The notes: a model not told the origin generated them from the letters alone. Numbered from the stretch's first letter, positions 53,181-61,994 are shown. The stretch is 64,000 nucleotides of DNA from Nocardia carnea NBRC 14403 (GCF_000308515.1 NZ_BAFV01000041.1:32014-96013), one strand, 5' to 3'. Program-made: numbers and translations.

Positions 53181-54317
53181 TCATCCGACGACGGTCAGGT
53201 CTTTGCTGGTGTTGGTGAGCAGTTCGGGGCCCCCTTCGCGCACCACGAGCGTGTCCTCGATCCGGACCCCGCCGCGGCCGGGAAAGTACACACCTGGTTC
53301 GACGGTCACCGCCACGCCAGACAGCAGTGTACCCGTGCCCGTTTTTGCGATGCCGGGCGCTTCGTGGATACGCAATCCCACCCCGTGCCCCAAACCGTGG
53401 ACGAACAATGAACCGTGTCCGGCGGCGGCGATCACCTCCCGGGCGGCGGCGTCCACATCGGCGCACGGAATCCCGGGGCCTAACGCTTCCCGGCCGGCGC
53501 GCTGCGCGGCATACACCAGATCGTAGACCTCACGTTGCCAGCCGGCGGGCTCACCGAGTACGAAGGTGCGGGTCATATCGGAGTGATAACCGCCCACCAC
53601 GGCACCGAAATCGATCTTCACGAAATCGCCGGCCGCCAGCACGGCGTCGGTGGGCCGATGATGCGGAATCGCGGAATTCGAACCGGCGGCGACAATGGTC
53701 TCGAAGGCGATTGCGGCGGCCCCGCGTTCGAACATGGCCCATTCGAGATCCCGGGCGACCTGCCGTTCGGTGCGCCCGGGCCGGAGTTTCCCGGTTTCCA
53801 GGAGCGCGGCCAGCGCGTCGTCGCCGACCGTGCAGGCCGCACGCAACAGGTCCACCTCGTATTCGTCCTTGACCATGCGCAACTGTTCGACCAGCCCGGG
53901 TGTGGCGACCAAATCGAGTCCGGTGCCGAGTTCGACGAGGCCACGGTGCTGGTCGACGGTGACGATATGGCTTTCGTAGCCGAGGCGGCCGAACTGCCAT
54001 TCCCCCGCCAATTCCGCGACCCGCCGGGTCACGGCGCGGGCGATCTCTGCCCGCAGATCCGGAACCTGTTCGGCTACCTGGGTGTCGTAGCGGCCGTCGG
54101 TGGCGATCACGGTGCGATCCTCCGCCTCCGCAGCATCCCACGAATGCACCAGTAGCGCGGCGTTGGAACCGGTGAAGCCGGTCAGGTAGCGGATGTTCAC
54201 CAGATCGGTGACCAGCAGGCCGTCGATCTCGTTCTCGACCAGCAGGTTGCGCAGCAGCCCCCGCCGCGCGGCGTAATCGGGTCGCTTCTGGGGGCCGCGG
54301 CCGGAATCAGCAGACAT
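53181..54317 (-). CDS. pepQ: M24-family aminopeptidase / Xaa-Pro dipeptidase
   Basis: The 378-residue protein is a creatinase/prolidase-type metallopeptidase. An N-terminal domain (GLLVTDLVNIRYLTGFTGSN) precedes the pita-bread catalytic domain with the five metal ligands in VKIDFGAVVGGYHSDMTRTF (two Asp), VHGLGHGVGL (His), VTVEPGVYFPG (Glu) and GVRIEDTLVV (Glu). It is probably cytosolic and splits dipeptides with C-terminal proline. Its linkage to efp is widely conserved. It begins the pepQ-efp-nusB-yciI operon. Confidence 0.95.
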   Translation of the reverse strand: MSADSGRGPQKRPDYAARRGLLRNLLVENEIDGLLVTDLVNIRYLTGFTGSNAALLVHSWDAAEAEDRTVIATDGRYDTQVAEQVPDLRAEIARAVTRRVAELAGEWQFGRLGYESHIVTVDQHRGLVELGTGLDLVATPGLVEQLRMVKDEYEVDLLRAACTVGDDALAALLETGKLRPGRTERQVARDLEWAMFERGAAAIAFETIVAAGSNSAIPHHRPTDAVLAAGDFVKIDFGAVVGGYHSDMTRTFVLGEPAGWQREVYDLVYAAQRAGREALGPGIPCADVDAAAREVIAAAGHGSLFVHGLGHGVGLRIHEAPGIAKTGTGTLLSGVAVTVEPGVYFPGRGGVRIEDTLVVREGGPELLTNTSKDLTVVG

Positions 54318-54477
54318 GGGACAAAAGTACCGCCGACCCGCACGCGCGACACAGGCCCGGCCGGACCGATCTCGGCGAACAGGTTCCGGAATACACGGTA
54401 TTCACAGTTCGCGGCGAATGCTCCGGTTGTCCACAGATCACCGGGGAGCCGCCCACGGGGCCGAGATCCGCGGAATC

Positions 54478-54990
54478 GTGAACGGTGTGACGGCACTCTT
54501 CTTCCTGCTGCTGGCCGGCTGGTGCGGGCTACTCGCCGGCTTCGATATCCGAAGCCGGCGCCTGCCGAATCCGCTCACTCTTACGGGAGCACTCGGTGTG
54601 CTGGCGTACGCGGCATGGGCCGGGCAATTGGGCGCCGCGTCGCGGGGCGCGGCACTGTTGGCAATCCCTTATCTGGTGGTGCATCTACTGCGGCCTGCGG
54701 CGCTGGGTGCCGGCGATGTGAAACTTGCGGTCGGACTCGGCGCCGCTGCCGCTCTCGATGGTGCGCAGGCCTGGATATGGGCGGCCCTCGCGGCACCTTT
54801 GCTCACTGCCGCGGTCGCGATCGGTCTGCTGCTCGGGCAGCGCGGCACCACACCGATGTTCCGGAACCCCCGCACGTCCGGCCGGCCACGGTTCCCGGCA
54901 CATGCGCGCTCCCCCGACAGACCGATCGCCGCCGTCCCGCACGGACCGTCCATGTGCGCCGCGACGCTTCTGGGCCTGGCCCTGTGGTGA
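54478..54990 (+). CDS. Type 4 prepilin peptidase (A24 family), short form
   Basis: This 170-residue integral membrane protein has the two catalytic aspartates of the A24 family: Asp23 in GFDIRSRRLPN and Asp80 in GAGDVKLAVG. It lacks the N-methyltransferase domain of full PilD. Actinobacterial short forms process Flp/Tad-type pilins. It corresponds to M. tuberculosis Rv2551c. I chose the GTG at 54478 before the first span. It precedes aroC on the same strand, as in relatives, but both are reversed relative to pepQ and aroE. Confidence 0.88.
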   Translation: MNGVTALFFLLLAGWCGLLAGFDIRSRRLPNPLTLTGALGVLAYAAWAGQLGAASRGAALLAIPYLVVHLLRPAALGAGDVKLAVGLGAAAALDGAQAWIWAALAAPLLTAAVAIGLLLGQRGTTPMFRNPRTSGRPRFPAHARSPDRPIAAVPHGPSMCAATLLGLALW

Positions 54991-55086
54991 TCACCCGGCA
55001 ATCCGATACGGTCACGCGCGACAGGCCCGATGAGCACCGCCGACCGCCTGCCCCGGGCGCGGCGCCGACATGGGAAGATGGTCGGC

Positions 55087-56304
55087 GTGCTGCGCTGGAT
55101 AACTGCTGGAGAATCCCACGGACCCGCCCTCGTCGCCCTTCTGGAAGGAATGGTCGCCGGAGTCGAGGTGACCTCGACGGAGATCTCCGCACAGCTGGCG
55201 CGCCGTCGGCTCGGTTACGGTCGCGGCGCCCGGATGAAGTTCGAGGCCGACAAGGTCACCGTGATCGGCGGCGTCCGGCACGGACGCACCATGGGTGGGC
55301 CGGTCGCGATCGAGGTCGCGAATTCGGAATGGCCCAAATGGACCACGGTGATGTCGGCCGATCCGGTGGACGAGGCCGAACTCGCCGATCTCGCCCGCAA
55401 CGCCCCACTGACCCGGCCGCGCCCCGGCCACGCCGACTATTCGGGAATGCTGAAATACGGTTTCGAGGACGCCCGTCCGGTGCTGGAACGGGCGAGCGCC
55501 CGGGAAACCGCGGCCCGGGTCGCGGCCGGCACGGTGGCGCGGGCATTCCTGCGTCAGGCGCTCGGGGTCGAGGTGATCTCGCATGTGGTCGCCATCGGCA
55601 CCGCGGCGAACACCACCGGGGTGGTACCCACCGCGGCCGATCTGGCCGCAATCGACGAAAGCCCGGTGCGCGCGTCCGATACCGCGGCGGAGGCGGCCAT
55701 GATCGCCGAGATCGAGGCGGCGAAGAAGGACGGCGACACCCTGGGCGGTGTCGTCGAGGTGGTCGTCGACGGGCTGCCGATCGGCCTGGGATCGTTCACC
55801 AGCGGGGAGAACCGGCTGGATTCGCGGCTCGCGGCCGCGCTCATGGGAATTCAGGCCATCAAAGGTGTCGAGGTAGGCGACGGTTTCGAGACGGCGCGCC
55901 GCCGGGGCAGCCAGGCCCACGACGAGATGCGGCCGGGGCCCGACGGTGTGCTGCGCTCGACCAACCGCGCGGGTGGTCTCGAGGGCGGGATGACCAACGG
56001 CGAGGCGCTGCGGGTGCGAGCGGCGATGAAACCCATCTCCACCGTGCCGCGTGCCCTGTCCACCGTCGATATGGCCACCGGCGCGGAAGCGTCGGCAATC
56101 CACCAGCGCTCCGATGTCTGCGCGGTTCCGGCGGCCGGGGTGGTGGCCGAATCCATGGTCGCGCTGGTGGTGGCCCAGGCGGTGCTGGAGAAGTTCGGCG
56201 GCGATTCGATCGCCGAAACGGTGAGCAACATCGACGGCTACGTGCAGCGGATCAGCGCTCGCCCGCATCTGAACCCGGGCGAACACGTCGCCGACCCGGC
56301 GTAA
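55087..56304 (+). CDS. aroC: Chorismate synthase
   Basis: AroC makes chorismate from EPSP using reduced FMN. The 405-residue protein has the N-terminal LRWITAGESHGPALVALLEG, GYGRGARMKFEADKV, PGHADYSGMLKYGFEDARPV, RASARETAARVAAG and RSDVCAVPAAGVVAE signatures. I chose the GTG at 55087 because it matches mycobacterial AroF exactly and GGAAG precedes it. Its TAA overlaps the aroK ATG. Confidence 0.97.
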   Translation: MLRWITAGESHGPALVALLEGMVAGVEVTSTEISAQLARRRLGYGRGARMKFEADKVTVIGGVRHGRTMGGPVAIEVANSEWPKWTTVMSADPVDEAELADLARNAPLTRPRPGHADYSGMLKYGFEDARPVLERASARETAARVAAGTVARAFLRQALGVEVISHVVAIGTAANTTGVVPTAADLAAIDESPVRASDTAAEAAMIAEIEAAKKDGDTLGGVVEVVVDGLPIGLGSFTSGENRLDSRLAAALMGIQAIKGVEVGDGFETARRRGSQAHDEMRPGPDGVLRSTNRAGGLEGGMTNGEALRVRAAMKPISTVPRALSTVDMATGAEASAIHQRSDVCAVPAAGVVAESMVALVVAQAVLEKFGGDSIAETVSNIDGYVQRISARPHLNPGEHVADPA

Positions 56305-57224
56305 TGTCCGCGCACGCCGATTCGCACGGCCCGCGCGTGGTGCTGATCGGGCCGCCGGGGGCGGGCAAGACGACGATCGGCCGGAAACTGGCCCGCGAAT
56401 TGGACGTCGAACTCTACGACACCGATGCCGGTATCGAGGAGGCCGCCGGACGCGGTATTCCCGAGATCTTCGCGGCCGACGGCGAACCCGGATTCCGGCG
56501 CCTCGAAGAAGAGGTGGTGGGCCGGGCGCTGCGCACCGAACGGGGTGTCGTCTCCCTCGGCGGCGGCGCGGTGCTGTCCGAGAAAACCCGGGCCCTGCTG
56601 CGCGCGTGCACGGTGGTATATCTCGAGATCAGTATCGCCGAGGGCCTACGCCGTACCGGCGCCACGAACACCCGGCCGCTGCTCGGCGGTGCCGACCCGG
56701 GGACGAAGTACCGGGAGCTCATGCGCCTGCGGCGACCGCTCTACCGCGAGGTCGCCTCGGTACGGGTACGCACCGACGGGCGCAGCCCGGGCCGGGTCGT
56801 CCGCGCGATCATGGGGAAACTCGGCCTCGAGCCGGTTCACCCGGAAACAACCGAAACCGGCCTCCCCGCCGACGCGGCCCCGCAGCGTTCGAGCCGGTCG
56901 CGGGCACGGCGCCGGGCACGCGCACGAGCCCGGCGGGCGGCCGCCGCACAGCAGACGACAGCCGGGCCGCCCCCCGAAAACACTCCTGCGGCGAAAACCG
57001 GAGGGAAGAACGACGCCGAGCGGGCGGAGCCGGCCGAAGGTGAAGGTTCGGGCACGTCCAGCGCACCAGCGGGCCGGAGCGAATCCACCGATACCGGCCT
57101 GCGCACCCCCGGCCGCTCCCGGCGGGCCCGGGCCAGGCGGGCGCGGGCCCGCAGGCAACAACGTGAACAGGCCGAGCACACCCAGGCCGAGCAGGACAAG
57201 ACAGGAACGGAGCAGTCCAGGTGA
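56304..57224 (+). CDS. aroK: Shikimate kinase with arginine-rich C-terminal extension
   Basis: Residues 1-177 are a normal shikimate kinase: P-loop VVLIGPPGAGKTTIGRKLA, the shikimate-binding aspartate in LYDTDAGIEEAAGR, FRRLEEEVV, VVSLGGGAVLS and RPLLGG. Residues 178-306 form an extra low-complexity tail rich in Arg, Ala, Gln and Glu with two dense arginine/alanine blocks (about 196-212 and 271-284). Mycobacterial AroK is about 176 residues. The start overlaps the aroC stop (TAATG) and the stop overlaps the aroB start by 4 nt, so the tail is genuinely in frame. Confidence 0.95.
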   Translation: MSAHADSHGPRVVLIGPPGAGKTTIGRKLARELDVELYDTDAGIEEAAGRGIPEIFAADGEPGFRRLEEEVVGRALRTERGVVSLGGGAVLSEKTRALLRACTVVYLEISIAEGLRRTGATNTRPLLGGADPGTKYRELMRLRRPLYREVASVRVRTDGRSPGRVVRAIMGKLGLEPVHPETTETGLPADAAPQRSSRSRARRRARARARRAAAAQQTTAGPPPENTPAAKTGGKNDAERAEPAEGEGSGTSSAPAGRSESTDTGLRTPGRSRRARARRARARRQQREQAEHTQAEQDKTGTEQSR

Positions 57225-58339
57225 CAGAACCGACGCGTATCGAGGTCCGCACCGCCCAGCCCTATCCGGTGATCATCGGCCGCGGTTTGCTCGGTGATCT
57301 CGTCGATGCCGTGACCGGCCCCGGTGGGGTGCGCACCGTCGCCCTCTTCCATCAGCCGTCACTGGTCGAAACCGCCGAGGTGGTGCGCGCATCGCTGGCC
57401 GAGGCCGGGCTCGACGCGCATCGGATCGAGATACCCGACGCGGAGGCGGGTAAAGAACTCGCTGTCGCCGGGTTCTGCTGGGAGGTGCTGGGCCGGATCG
57501 GCCTGACCCGCAGCGATGTGGTGATCAGCCTCGGTGGCGGAGCGGCCACCGATCTCGCCGGTTTCGTCGCGGCGACCTGGATGCGCGGGGTGAAGATCGT
57601 GCATGTGCCCACCACCCTGCTGGCGATGGTGGACGCGGCGGTGGGCGGTAAGACCGGTATCAACACCGAGGCCGGGAAGAACCTGGTGGGCTGCTTCCAT
57701 GAACCGTCGGCCGTCATGGTCGACCTGGTGACCCTGGAAACGGTGCCGCGCAACGAGATCGTCGCCGGGATGGCCGAGATCATCAAGGCGGGTTTCATCG
57801 CAGATCCAGTGATCCTGGACCTGATCGAACGCGATCCGCAGGCCGCGCTCGACCCGACCGGCGAGGTACTGCCGGAACTGATCCGGCGCGCCATCGCGGT
57901 CAAGGCGGATGTTGTGGCCGCCGATCTCAAGGAATCGGCCCTGCGGGAAATCCTCAACTACGGACACACCCTCGGCCATGCCATCGAACGCCGGGAACGC
58001 TACCGCTGGCGCCATGGTGCGGCAGTCGCGGTGGGCCTGGTCTTCGCCGCCGAATTGGGCCGGCTGGCCGGCCGCCTCGACGATGCCACCGCCGACCGCC
58101 ATCACCGCATCCTGGAAAGTGTCGGCCTGCCCACCACGTACGATCCCGACGCCCTGCCGCAACTCCTGGAGGGTATGCAGACCGATAAGAAGACCCGCTC
58201 CGGGGTCCTGCGGTTCGTCGTACTGGACGGACTGGCAAAACCCGGCCGTTTGGAGGGCCCGGATCCCGCACTGCTCGCCGCCGCGTATTCGGCGGTCGCC
58301 GGGTCCGCGTCCGGCGGCGGTAGCGCCATCCTGCTCTGA
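57221..58339 (+). CDS. aroB: 3-dehydroquinate synthase
   Basis: AroB converts DAHP to 3-dehydroquinate using NAD and a divalent metal. The 372-residue protein has VVISLGGGAATDLAGFVAAT, VPTTLLAMVDAAVGGKTGIN, KNLVGCFHEP, and the metal-binding NYGHTLGHAIE. It begins with GTG at 57221, coupled to aroK by a 4-nt overlap. In relatives aroQ (type II dehydroquinase) and pepQ follow aroB; here neither does. Confidence 0.97.
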   Translation: MTEPTRIEVRTAQPYPVIIGRGLLGDLVDAVTGPGGVRTVALFHQPSLVETAEVVRASLAEAGLDAHRIEIPDAEAGKELAVAGFCWEVLGRIGLTRSDVVISLGGGAATDLAGFVAATWMRGVKIVHVPTTLLAMVDAAVGGKTGINTEAGKNLVGCFHEPSAVMVDLVTLETVPRNEIVAGMAEIIKAGFIADPVILDLIERDPQAALDPTGEVLPELIRRAIAVKADVVAADLKESALREILNYGHTLGHAIERRERYRWRHGAAVAVGLVFAAELGRLAGRLDDATADRHHRILESVGLPTTYDPDALPQLLEGMQTDKKTRSGVLRFVVLDGLAKPGRLEGPDPALLAAAYSAVAGSASGGGSAILL

Positions 58340-58391
58340 CAGACTCGTGTCCGCGGCCGTGCCGGTCCGCTTCCCGCGAGACCCGCACGGG

Positions 58392-58407
58392 TACGTAGAA
58401 ATACGTA
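58392..58407. promoter_or_regulatory. TACGTA inverted repeat upstream of the membrane-protein/two-component unit
   Basis: Two copies of the palindrome TACGTA (58392-58397 and 58402-58407) are separated by GAAA, 60 bp upstream of the first membrane-protein gene and 53 bp after aroB. This is a strong symmetrical site in an otherwise GC-rich region and a candidate operator, perhaps for the encoded NarL/LuxR response regulator. Confidence 0.5.
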
Positions 58408-58466
58408 ACCGGCTCGCGCGCACATGTCGATGCCGGGTCGAGATGCTCACGCCTAGCGTCGCCGGT

Positions 58467-58985
58467 ATGCGAAAGATTGCTTATTCGATGGGCGGGCCCG
58501 CGCTGTTCGCGGGCCTGGCTGTACTCGCGTTCGGCGGTATCGGGGTGGAGACGCTGATCGTCTACCCGAATGTGTTCCACAACGTGCCCGATTCGCTTGC
58601 CGAGGCGAGCGAATTCTTCGACGTGGTCGGCCCCGGGGATGTTCTGCCGCCGCTGGGCGCACTGACCGCCCTCGCGGCGCTGGTGGCCGTCGGTACAGCC
58701 TGGCAGGTGACCGCGGCCCGGGGATGGCTGGGCGCCGGGCTGCTCACCCTCCTCGGTGGCGAGTACTTGTTCTCGGTCCTGTATTTCTGGCCGCGCAACG
58801 AGATCATGTTCGACGAAGGCGCCGCCGTACACAGCGTAGAGTTTCTCCGGCAGACAGCCACCGAGTTCGAAACCGCGCACTGGTTCCGGCTGGCCATCAG
58901 CGGCATCACGGCAGCCCTGGCAGTGATCGGCTTTCTGCGAGCCTACCGGGAGCACGTACTGCTGCGCCGGGACGTGACGGCATGA
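58467..58985 (+). CDS. DUF1772-like membrane protein
   Basis: The 172-residue protein has four predicted membrane spans. The first loop contains YPNVFHNVPDSLAEASEFFDV and the third region EYLFSVLYFWPRNEIMFDEG; this pattern resembles DUF1772/anthrone-oxygenase-like small membrane proteins, though the match is by eye only. ATGs at 58443 and 58467 are both in frame; I chose 58467 (MRKIAYSMGG). Its stop overlaps the next start by 4 nt. Together with the following three genes it forms an unusual membrane-protein/two-component unit. Confidence 0.65.
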   Translation: MRKIAYSMGGPALFAGLAVLAFGGIGVETLIVYPNVFHNVPDSLAEASEFFDVVGPGDVLPPLGALTALAALVAVGTAWQVTAARGWLGAGLLTLLGGEYLFSVLYFWPRNEIMFDEGAAVHSVEFLRQTATEFETAHWFRLAISGITAALAVIGFLRAYREHVLLRRDVTA

Positions 58986-59443
58986 TGCACCGGCCTGTCA
59001 TCGGTATGCGTCCCTGGACCGTCGTCGCACTCGCCGGGCTCGGTGTTCCACGGGTGGTGGCACACGATCTCGGTCTTGCCGGGCCTGTCGCGAACTCGGT
59101 ACTGGTCTTTGTTCCGCTCGCCCTGTGGGTCGGCTGGGTGTTATGGCGTCGAGTTCCCCCATTGCCTGCCCTGGCAATAGTCGGTGTCGTCTACGGCATT
59201 TTGCTGGCGATCACCCATCAATTGCTGTGGTTGGAAGCATTCGACGGTAACCCACCGGAACTGGGCGGAAATCTCGCCGGGCGTTTCTCCCCCGCGGCAG
59301 AGCAGGTCGTCTTGCGGCTGGCGTCAGTGGGCAGCAGCATCGTCACGGGTGCGCTTCTCGGAACGGTCACCGGAATCGCTGCCTGGGTGCTCGCCCGGAT
59401 CGCCGGGCGCACCGACCGCAGCGCGGGTAGTAGCCGGTGGTGA
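58982..59443 (+). CDS. Small polytopic membrane protein of unknown function
   Basis: The 153-residue protein has four hydrophobic segments (about residues 13-30, 37-56, 64-82 and 115-140) and an extracytoplasmic-looking loop with ITHQLLWLEAFDGNPPELGG. I do not recognise a family. It begins at ATG 58982, overlapping the previous stop by 4 nt (ATGA), and ends 66 bp before the histidine kinase gene. Translational coupling with the DUF1772-like gene suggests the two proteins form a complex or work together. Confidence 0.72.
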   Translation: MMHRPVIGMRPWTVVALAGLGVPRVVAHDLGLAGPVANSVLVFVPLALWVGWVLWRRVPPLPALAIVGVVYGILLAITHQLLWLEAFDGNPPELGGNLAGRFSPAAEQVVLRLASVGSSIVTGALLGTVTGIAAWVLARIAGRTDRSAGSSRW

Positions 59444-59509
59444 GGCGGACACTTTGTCCGCGATGCTCGACGCCTGCGCGCACCGAGCTGTCCCCGGAAG
59501 GAGATCACG

Positions 59510-60775
59510 GTGAACCGAGCCGGTGAACCGAAAGCCGCCGTATCGCGGACCCCGGCCATTCGGGACGCTGTGCGGGCGCGCTCATCGTCATCGGCTGCCC
59601 AGCCCACGCCGCCCCCGGGACTGGGTTTTCCCGACGACCGGTCCGCGAGGCTGGTCGATATCGTTCTGGCAATGGCTGTGCTGGTCGCGGTCGGCGCAGC
59701 GATCACCGCCGACGTCGGCGGCCCCGGGGCGGTGCCCGTGCCGGCGTACCTGTTCGGTGTGTTGTTCAGCGCCCTGATCCTTGCGCGTCGACGTCGGCCG
59801 GTAGCCGTCCTGGTGGTCTCCGCGGTCGCACTGGTGGGCTACTACATGCTCGGCTACCCGCCGATCGGGCTGGCCCTTCCACTCGCCGCCGCATTGTTCT
59901 CCGCGGCCGAGTGTGGACGGCTGTACTGGGCGGCAGGCACCGCGACCGCCCTGCTCTTCGTCTCCACGACCGTTCGGCTCCTCCATGGTGACGATCCCGG
60001 CTTCGTCCTCGGCTTCGAGTTACCGGCCTCGGCCGCATTGATGGCGGCGGTCATCGCGCTCGGCGACAGTATCCGGTCACGCCGCGGCTGGCGTGCCGAA
60101 CTGGCCAAACAGGCCTCGGCTGCCGCCGCGGAGCGAGAGCAAGAAGCACGAAGGCGGATCACGCAGGAGCGGGTGCGGATCGCTCGCGACCTGCACGACC
60201 TGCTCGCGCACACTGTGTCGGTGATCGGCCTGCACACCGACGTGGCCCGGGAAGCGCTGCGTGACGATCCCCAGACCGCCGAGAACTCGCTGGCGGCGGT
60301 GCGCGCCGCCTGCCGGACCGCGGGCCGCGAACTGCGCGCGACGCTGGACGCCCTCCGTGAACCGGATAACGCCCCGGAGCGCCCGCTGTCTCCGGCTTCG
60401 GCACGCCTGACCGAGCTCGTCGCTGCTACCCGCTCCACCGGGCTCACTGTGGAACTCCACGGCGCGGAATCGGCCGACCGGTTGCCGGCGGTTGCCGGTG
60501 ACACGATCTTACGGCTCGTCCAGGAATCGCTGAGCAACGTACTTCGGCACGCTGCTGCCCGACACGCCATAGTCGAACTGGGACAGGACCGCGAGAGCAT
60601 TCTGGTGCGCGTGACCGATGACGGCCGCGGCGGTACCGGCCGGTCCGGCACAGGCTGGGGCATCGTCGGAATGCGTGAACGAATCGCCCTGCTGGGCGGT
60701 ACTCTGCGGGCGGAACCGGTACATGGAGTTGGATTCGTGGTCGAAGCACGGCTGCCGGTACGGGAATCGGCATGA
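59510..60775 (+). CDS. NarL-type sensor histidine kinase
   Basis: The 421-residue protein has a short cytosolic N-terminus, a membrane domain of about five spans (about residues 47-185), a coiled-coil linker, and a HisKA_3 dimerisation domain with the phospho-accepting His229 in RIARDLHDLLAHTVSVIGLH. The C-terminal ATPase domain has LVQESLSNVLRHAAARHAIV and DDGRGGTGRSGTGWGIVGM. It lacks a large extracellular sensor, so it may sense membrane state or a partner membrane protein. The GTG at 59510 has GGAAGGAG upstream. It overlaps the response regulator by 4 nt. Confidence 0.95.
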   Translation: MNRAGEPKAAVSRTPAIRDAVRARSSSSAAQPTPPPGLGFPDDRSARLVDIVLAMAVLVAVGAAITADVGGPGAVPVPAYLFGVLFSALILARRRRPVAVLVVSAVALVGYYMLGYPPIGLALPLAAALFSAAECGRLYWAAGTATALLFVSTTVRLLHGDDPGFVLGFELPASAALMAAVIALGDSIRSRRGWRAELAKQASAAAAEREQEARRRITQERVRIARDLHDLLAHTVSVIGLHTDVAREALRDDPQTAENSLAAVRAACRTAGRELRATLDALREPDNAPERPLSPASARLTELVAATRSTGLTVELHGAESADRLPAVAGDTILRLVQESLSNVLRHAAARHAIVELGQDRESILVRVTDDGRGGTGRSGTGWGIVGMRERIALLGGTLRAEPVHGVGFVVEARLPVRESA

Positions 60776-61452
60776 TCCGCGTCGCAGTGGTCGACGATCA
60801 GTACTTGATCCGAGAAGGCCTGCGCGCATTGTTGCAACGCGCCACCGATATCGAGGTGGCCGGCCTCGCCGGTACCGGCGAGGAAGGGGTTGCGCTCGTT
60901 ATTCGTACCCGGCCGGATGTGGTGCTCATGGATATCCGGATGCCGGGCGGCGATGGTCTCGACGCGACCCGGCAGATCGTCGCCGACCCCAGACTGCGAC
61001 ACGTCCAGGTCATTGTCCTCACAACATTCGATACCGACGACAATATCCTCGATGCGATGCGGGCCGGCGCGGCCGGATTCCTGCTGAAGGATATCGATCC
61101 CGACGAGCTGCGAACAGCCGTGCGGACGGTCGCCGGCGGGCAGGCGTTGCTCGCCCCGGCCGTCACCCGCCGGGTGATGCGAGCGGCGGCGCAGGCCGCC
61201 GGGCCGAGCATGCGGACAGCGGAGCTGCTCGAGCGACTGACCCCGCGTGAGCGTGAGGTCCTGCTCGCTGTGGGTACGGGCCGCTCCAACATCGAGATCG
61301 GTGCCGCCCTGCAGATGAGCCCCGCGACGGCCCGGACCCATATCGGCCGATTACTGGACAAACTGGAAGCGCGCGGCCGCGCCGAACTGGTGGCGATCGC
61401 CTATGAGACCGGGCTCATCGTGCCCGGCCGCTGGTCGATCTCAAGCAGCTGA
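60772..61452 (+). CDS. NarL/LuxR-family response regulator
   Basis: The 226-residue protein has a receiver domain (acidic pair Asp8-Asp9, phospho-acceptor Asp54 in VVLMDIRMPGGDG, TTFDTDD and the lysine in FLLKDIDPDEL) and a C-terminal LuxR helix-turn-helix (LTPREREVLLAVGTGRSNIE, IGAALQMSPATARTHIGRLL). It is translationally coupled to the kinase by a 4-nt overlap. Its 3' end overlaps the convergent B-4DMT gene by 12 bp. The TACGTA repeat upstream of the unit is a possible target. Confidence 0.95.
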   Translation: MIRVAVVDDQYLIREGLRALLQRATDIEVAGLAGTGEEGVALVIRTRPDVVLMDIRMPGGDGLDATRQIVADPRLRHVQVIVLTTFDTDDNILDAMRAGAAGFLLKDIDPDELRTAVRTVAGGQALLAPAVTRRVMRAAAQAAGPSMRTAELLERLTPREREVLLAVGTGRSNIEIGAALQMSPATARTHIGRLLDKLEARGRAELVAIAYETGLIVPGRWSISSS

Positions 61453-61926
61453 GCCGGCCGGGTGGAGTCCGGCGGTATCGGTTGTCCGGCCCTGTTCCCG
61501 GCGCGCCAGCCGCCGGCCTACGGCCACGCCGATGAGCGCCGGGACGAAGATCAGCAGCACGATGAACGCGGAGGCAGCGGTCGCCTCGAAGAGCAGCCCG
61601 GCATCACCGAGATCGACCCGTGGAATGAAATCCAGCAGCCAGGACACGAGACCGCAGCCGATACCGCCGGCCACCGCGGCCTGCAGCCACAGAATCGTCA
61701 GGTCGGCGCCGCGTTCCGGATTGGGGTTGGCCCGCCGATCCGCCCGTCCGTCCACCAGACCCCACGCGACCGCGGCACCGATCAACACCACCAGGCAGAG
61801 CAGCCGCAGCCACACCCCGAAGGTCGGGACGAACCCCATCGCGAATCCGAGGAGTACCCGCAGCACGACGGCCAGCCCACCGAGCGCCAGTGCCCGCAAC
61901 AACCACGCAGTCATGCCGATCACCAT
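61441..61926 (-). CDS. B-4DMT-type membrane protein
   Basis: The 161-residue protein has four membrane spans: LLRALALGGLAVVLRVLLG, LLCLVVLIGAAVAWGLV, ILWLQAAVAGGIGCGLVSWL and ATAASAFIVLLIFVPALIGV. It resembles actinobacterial proteins annotated as B-4DMT transporters. A conserved-looking cytosolic loop has DGRADRRANPNPERGADLT. Starts at 61926 and 61914 (MTAWLLRAL) are possible. The function is unproven. It is convergent with the response regulator gene and divergent from nothing; aroE follows downstream on the other side. Confidence 0.75.
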   Translation of the reverse strand: MVIGMTAWLLRALALGGLAVVLRVLLGFAMGFVPTFGVWLRLLCLVVLIGAAVAWGLVDGRADRRANPNPERGADLTILWLQAAVAGGIGCGLVSWLLDFIPRVDLGDAGLLFEATAASAFIVLLIFVPALIGVAVGRRLARREQGRTTDTAGLHPAGSAA

Positions 61927-61994
61927 AACCCCCTTTTACGCAAAGCTAGAACCGGTTACAGAATATCGGTGGTAAACGGCGACTCGCCGGGCGA

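Noticed and set aside
54522..56303. Long in-frame extension upstream of aroK (through the prepilin-peptidase and aroC genes)
   Set aside because: The extension overlaps two genes with clear domains in another frame; only the part from the TAATG junction at 56304 is shikimate kinase.
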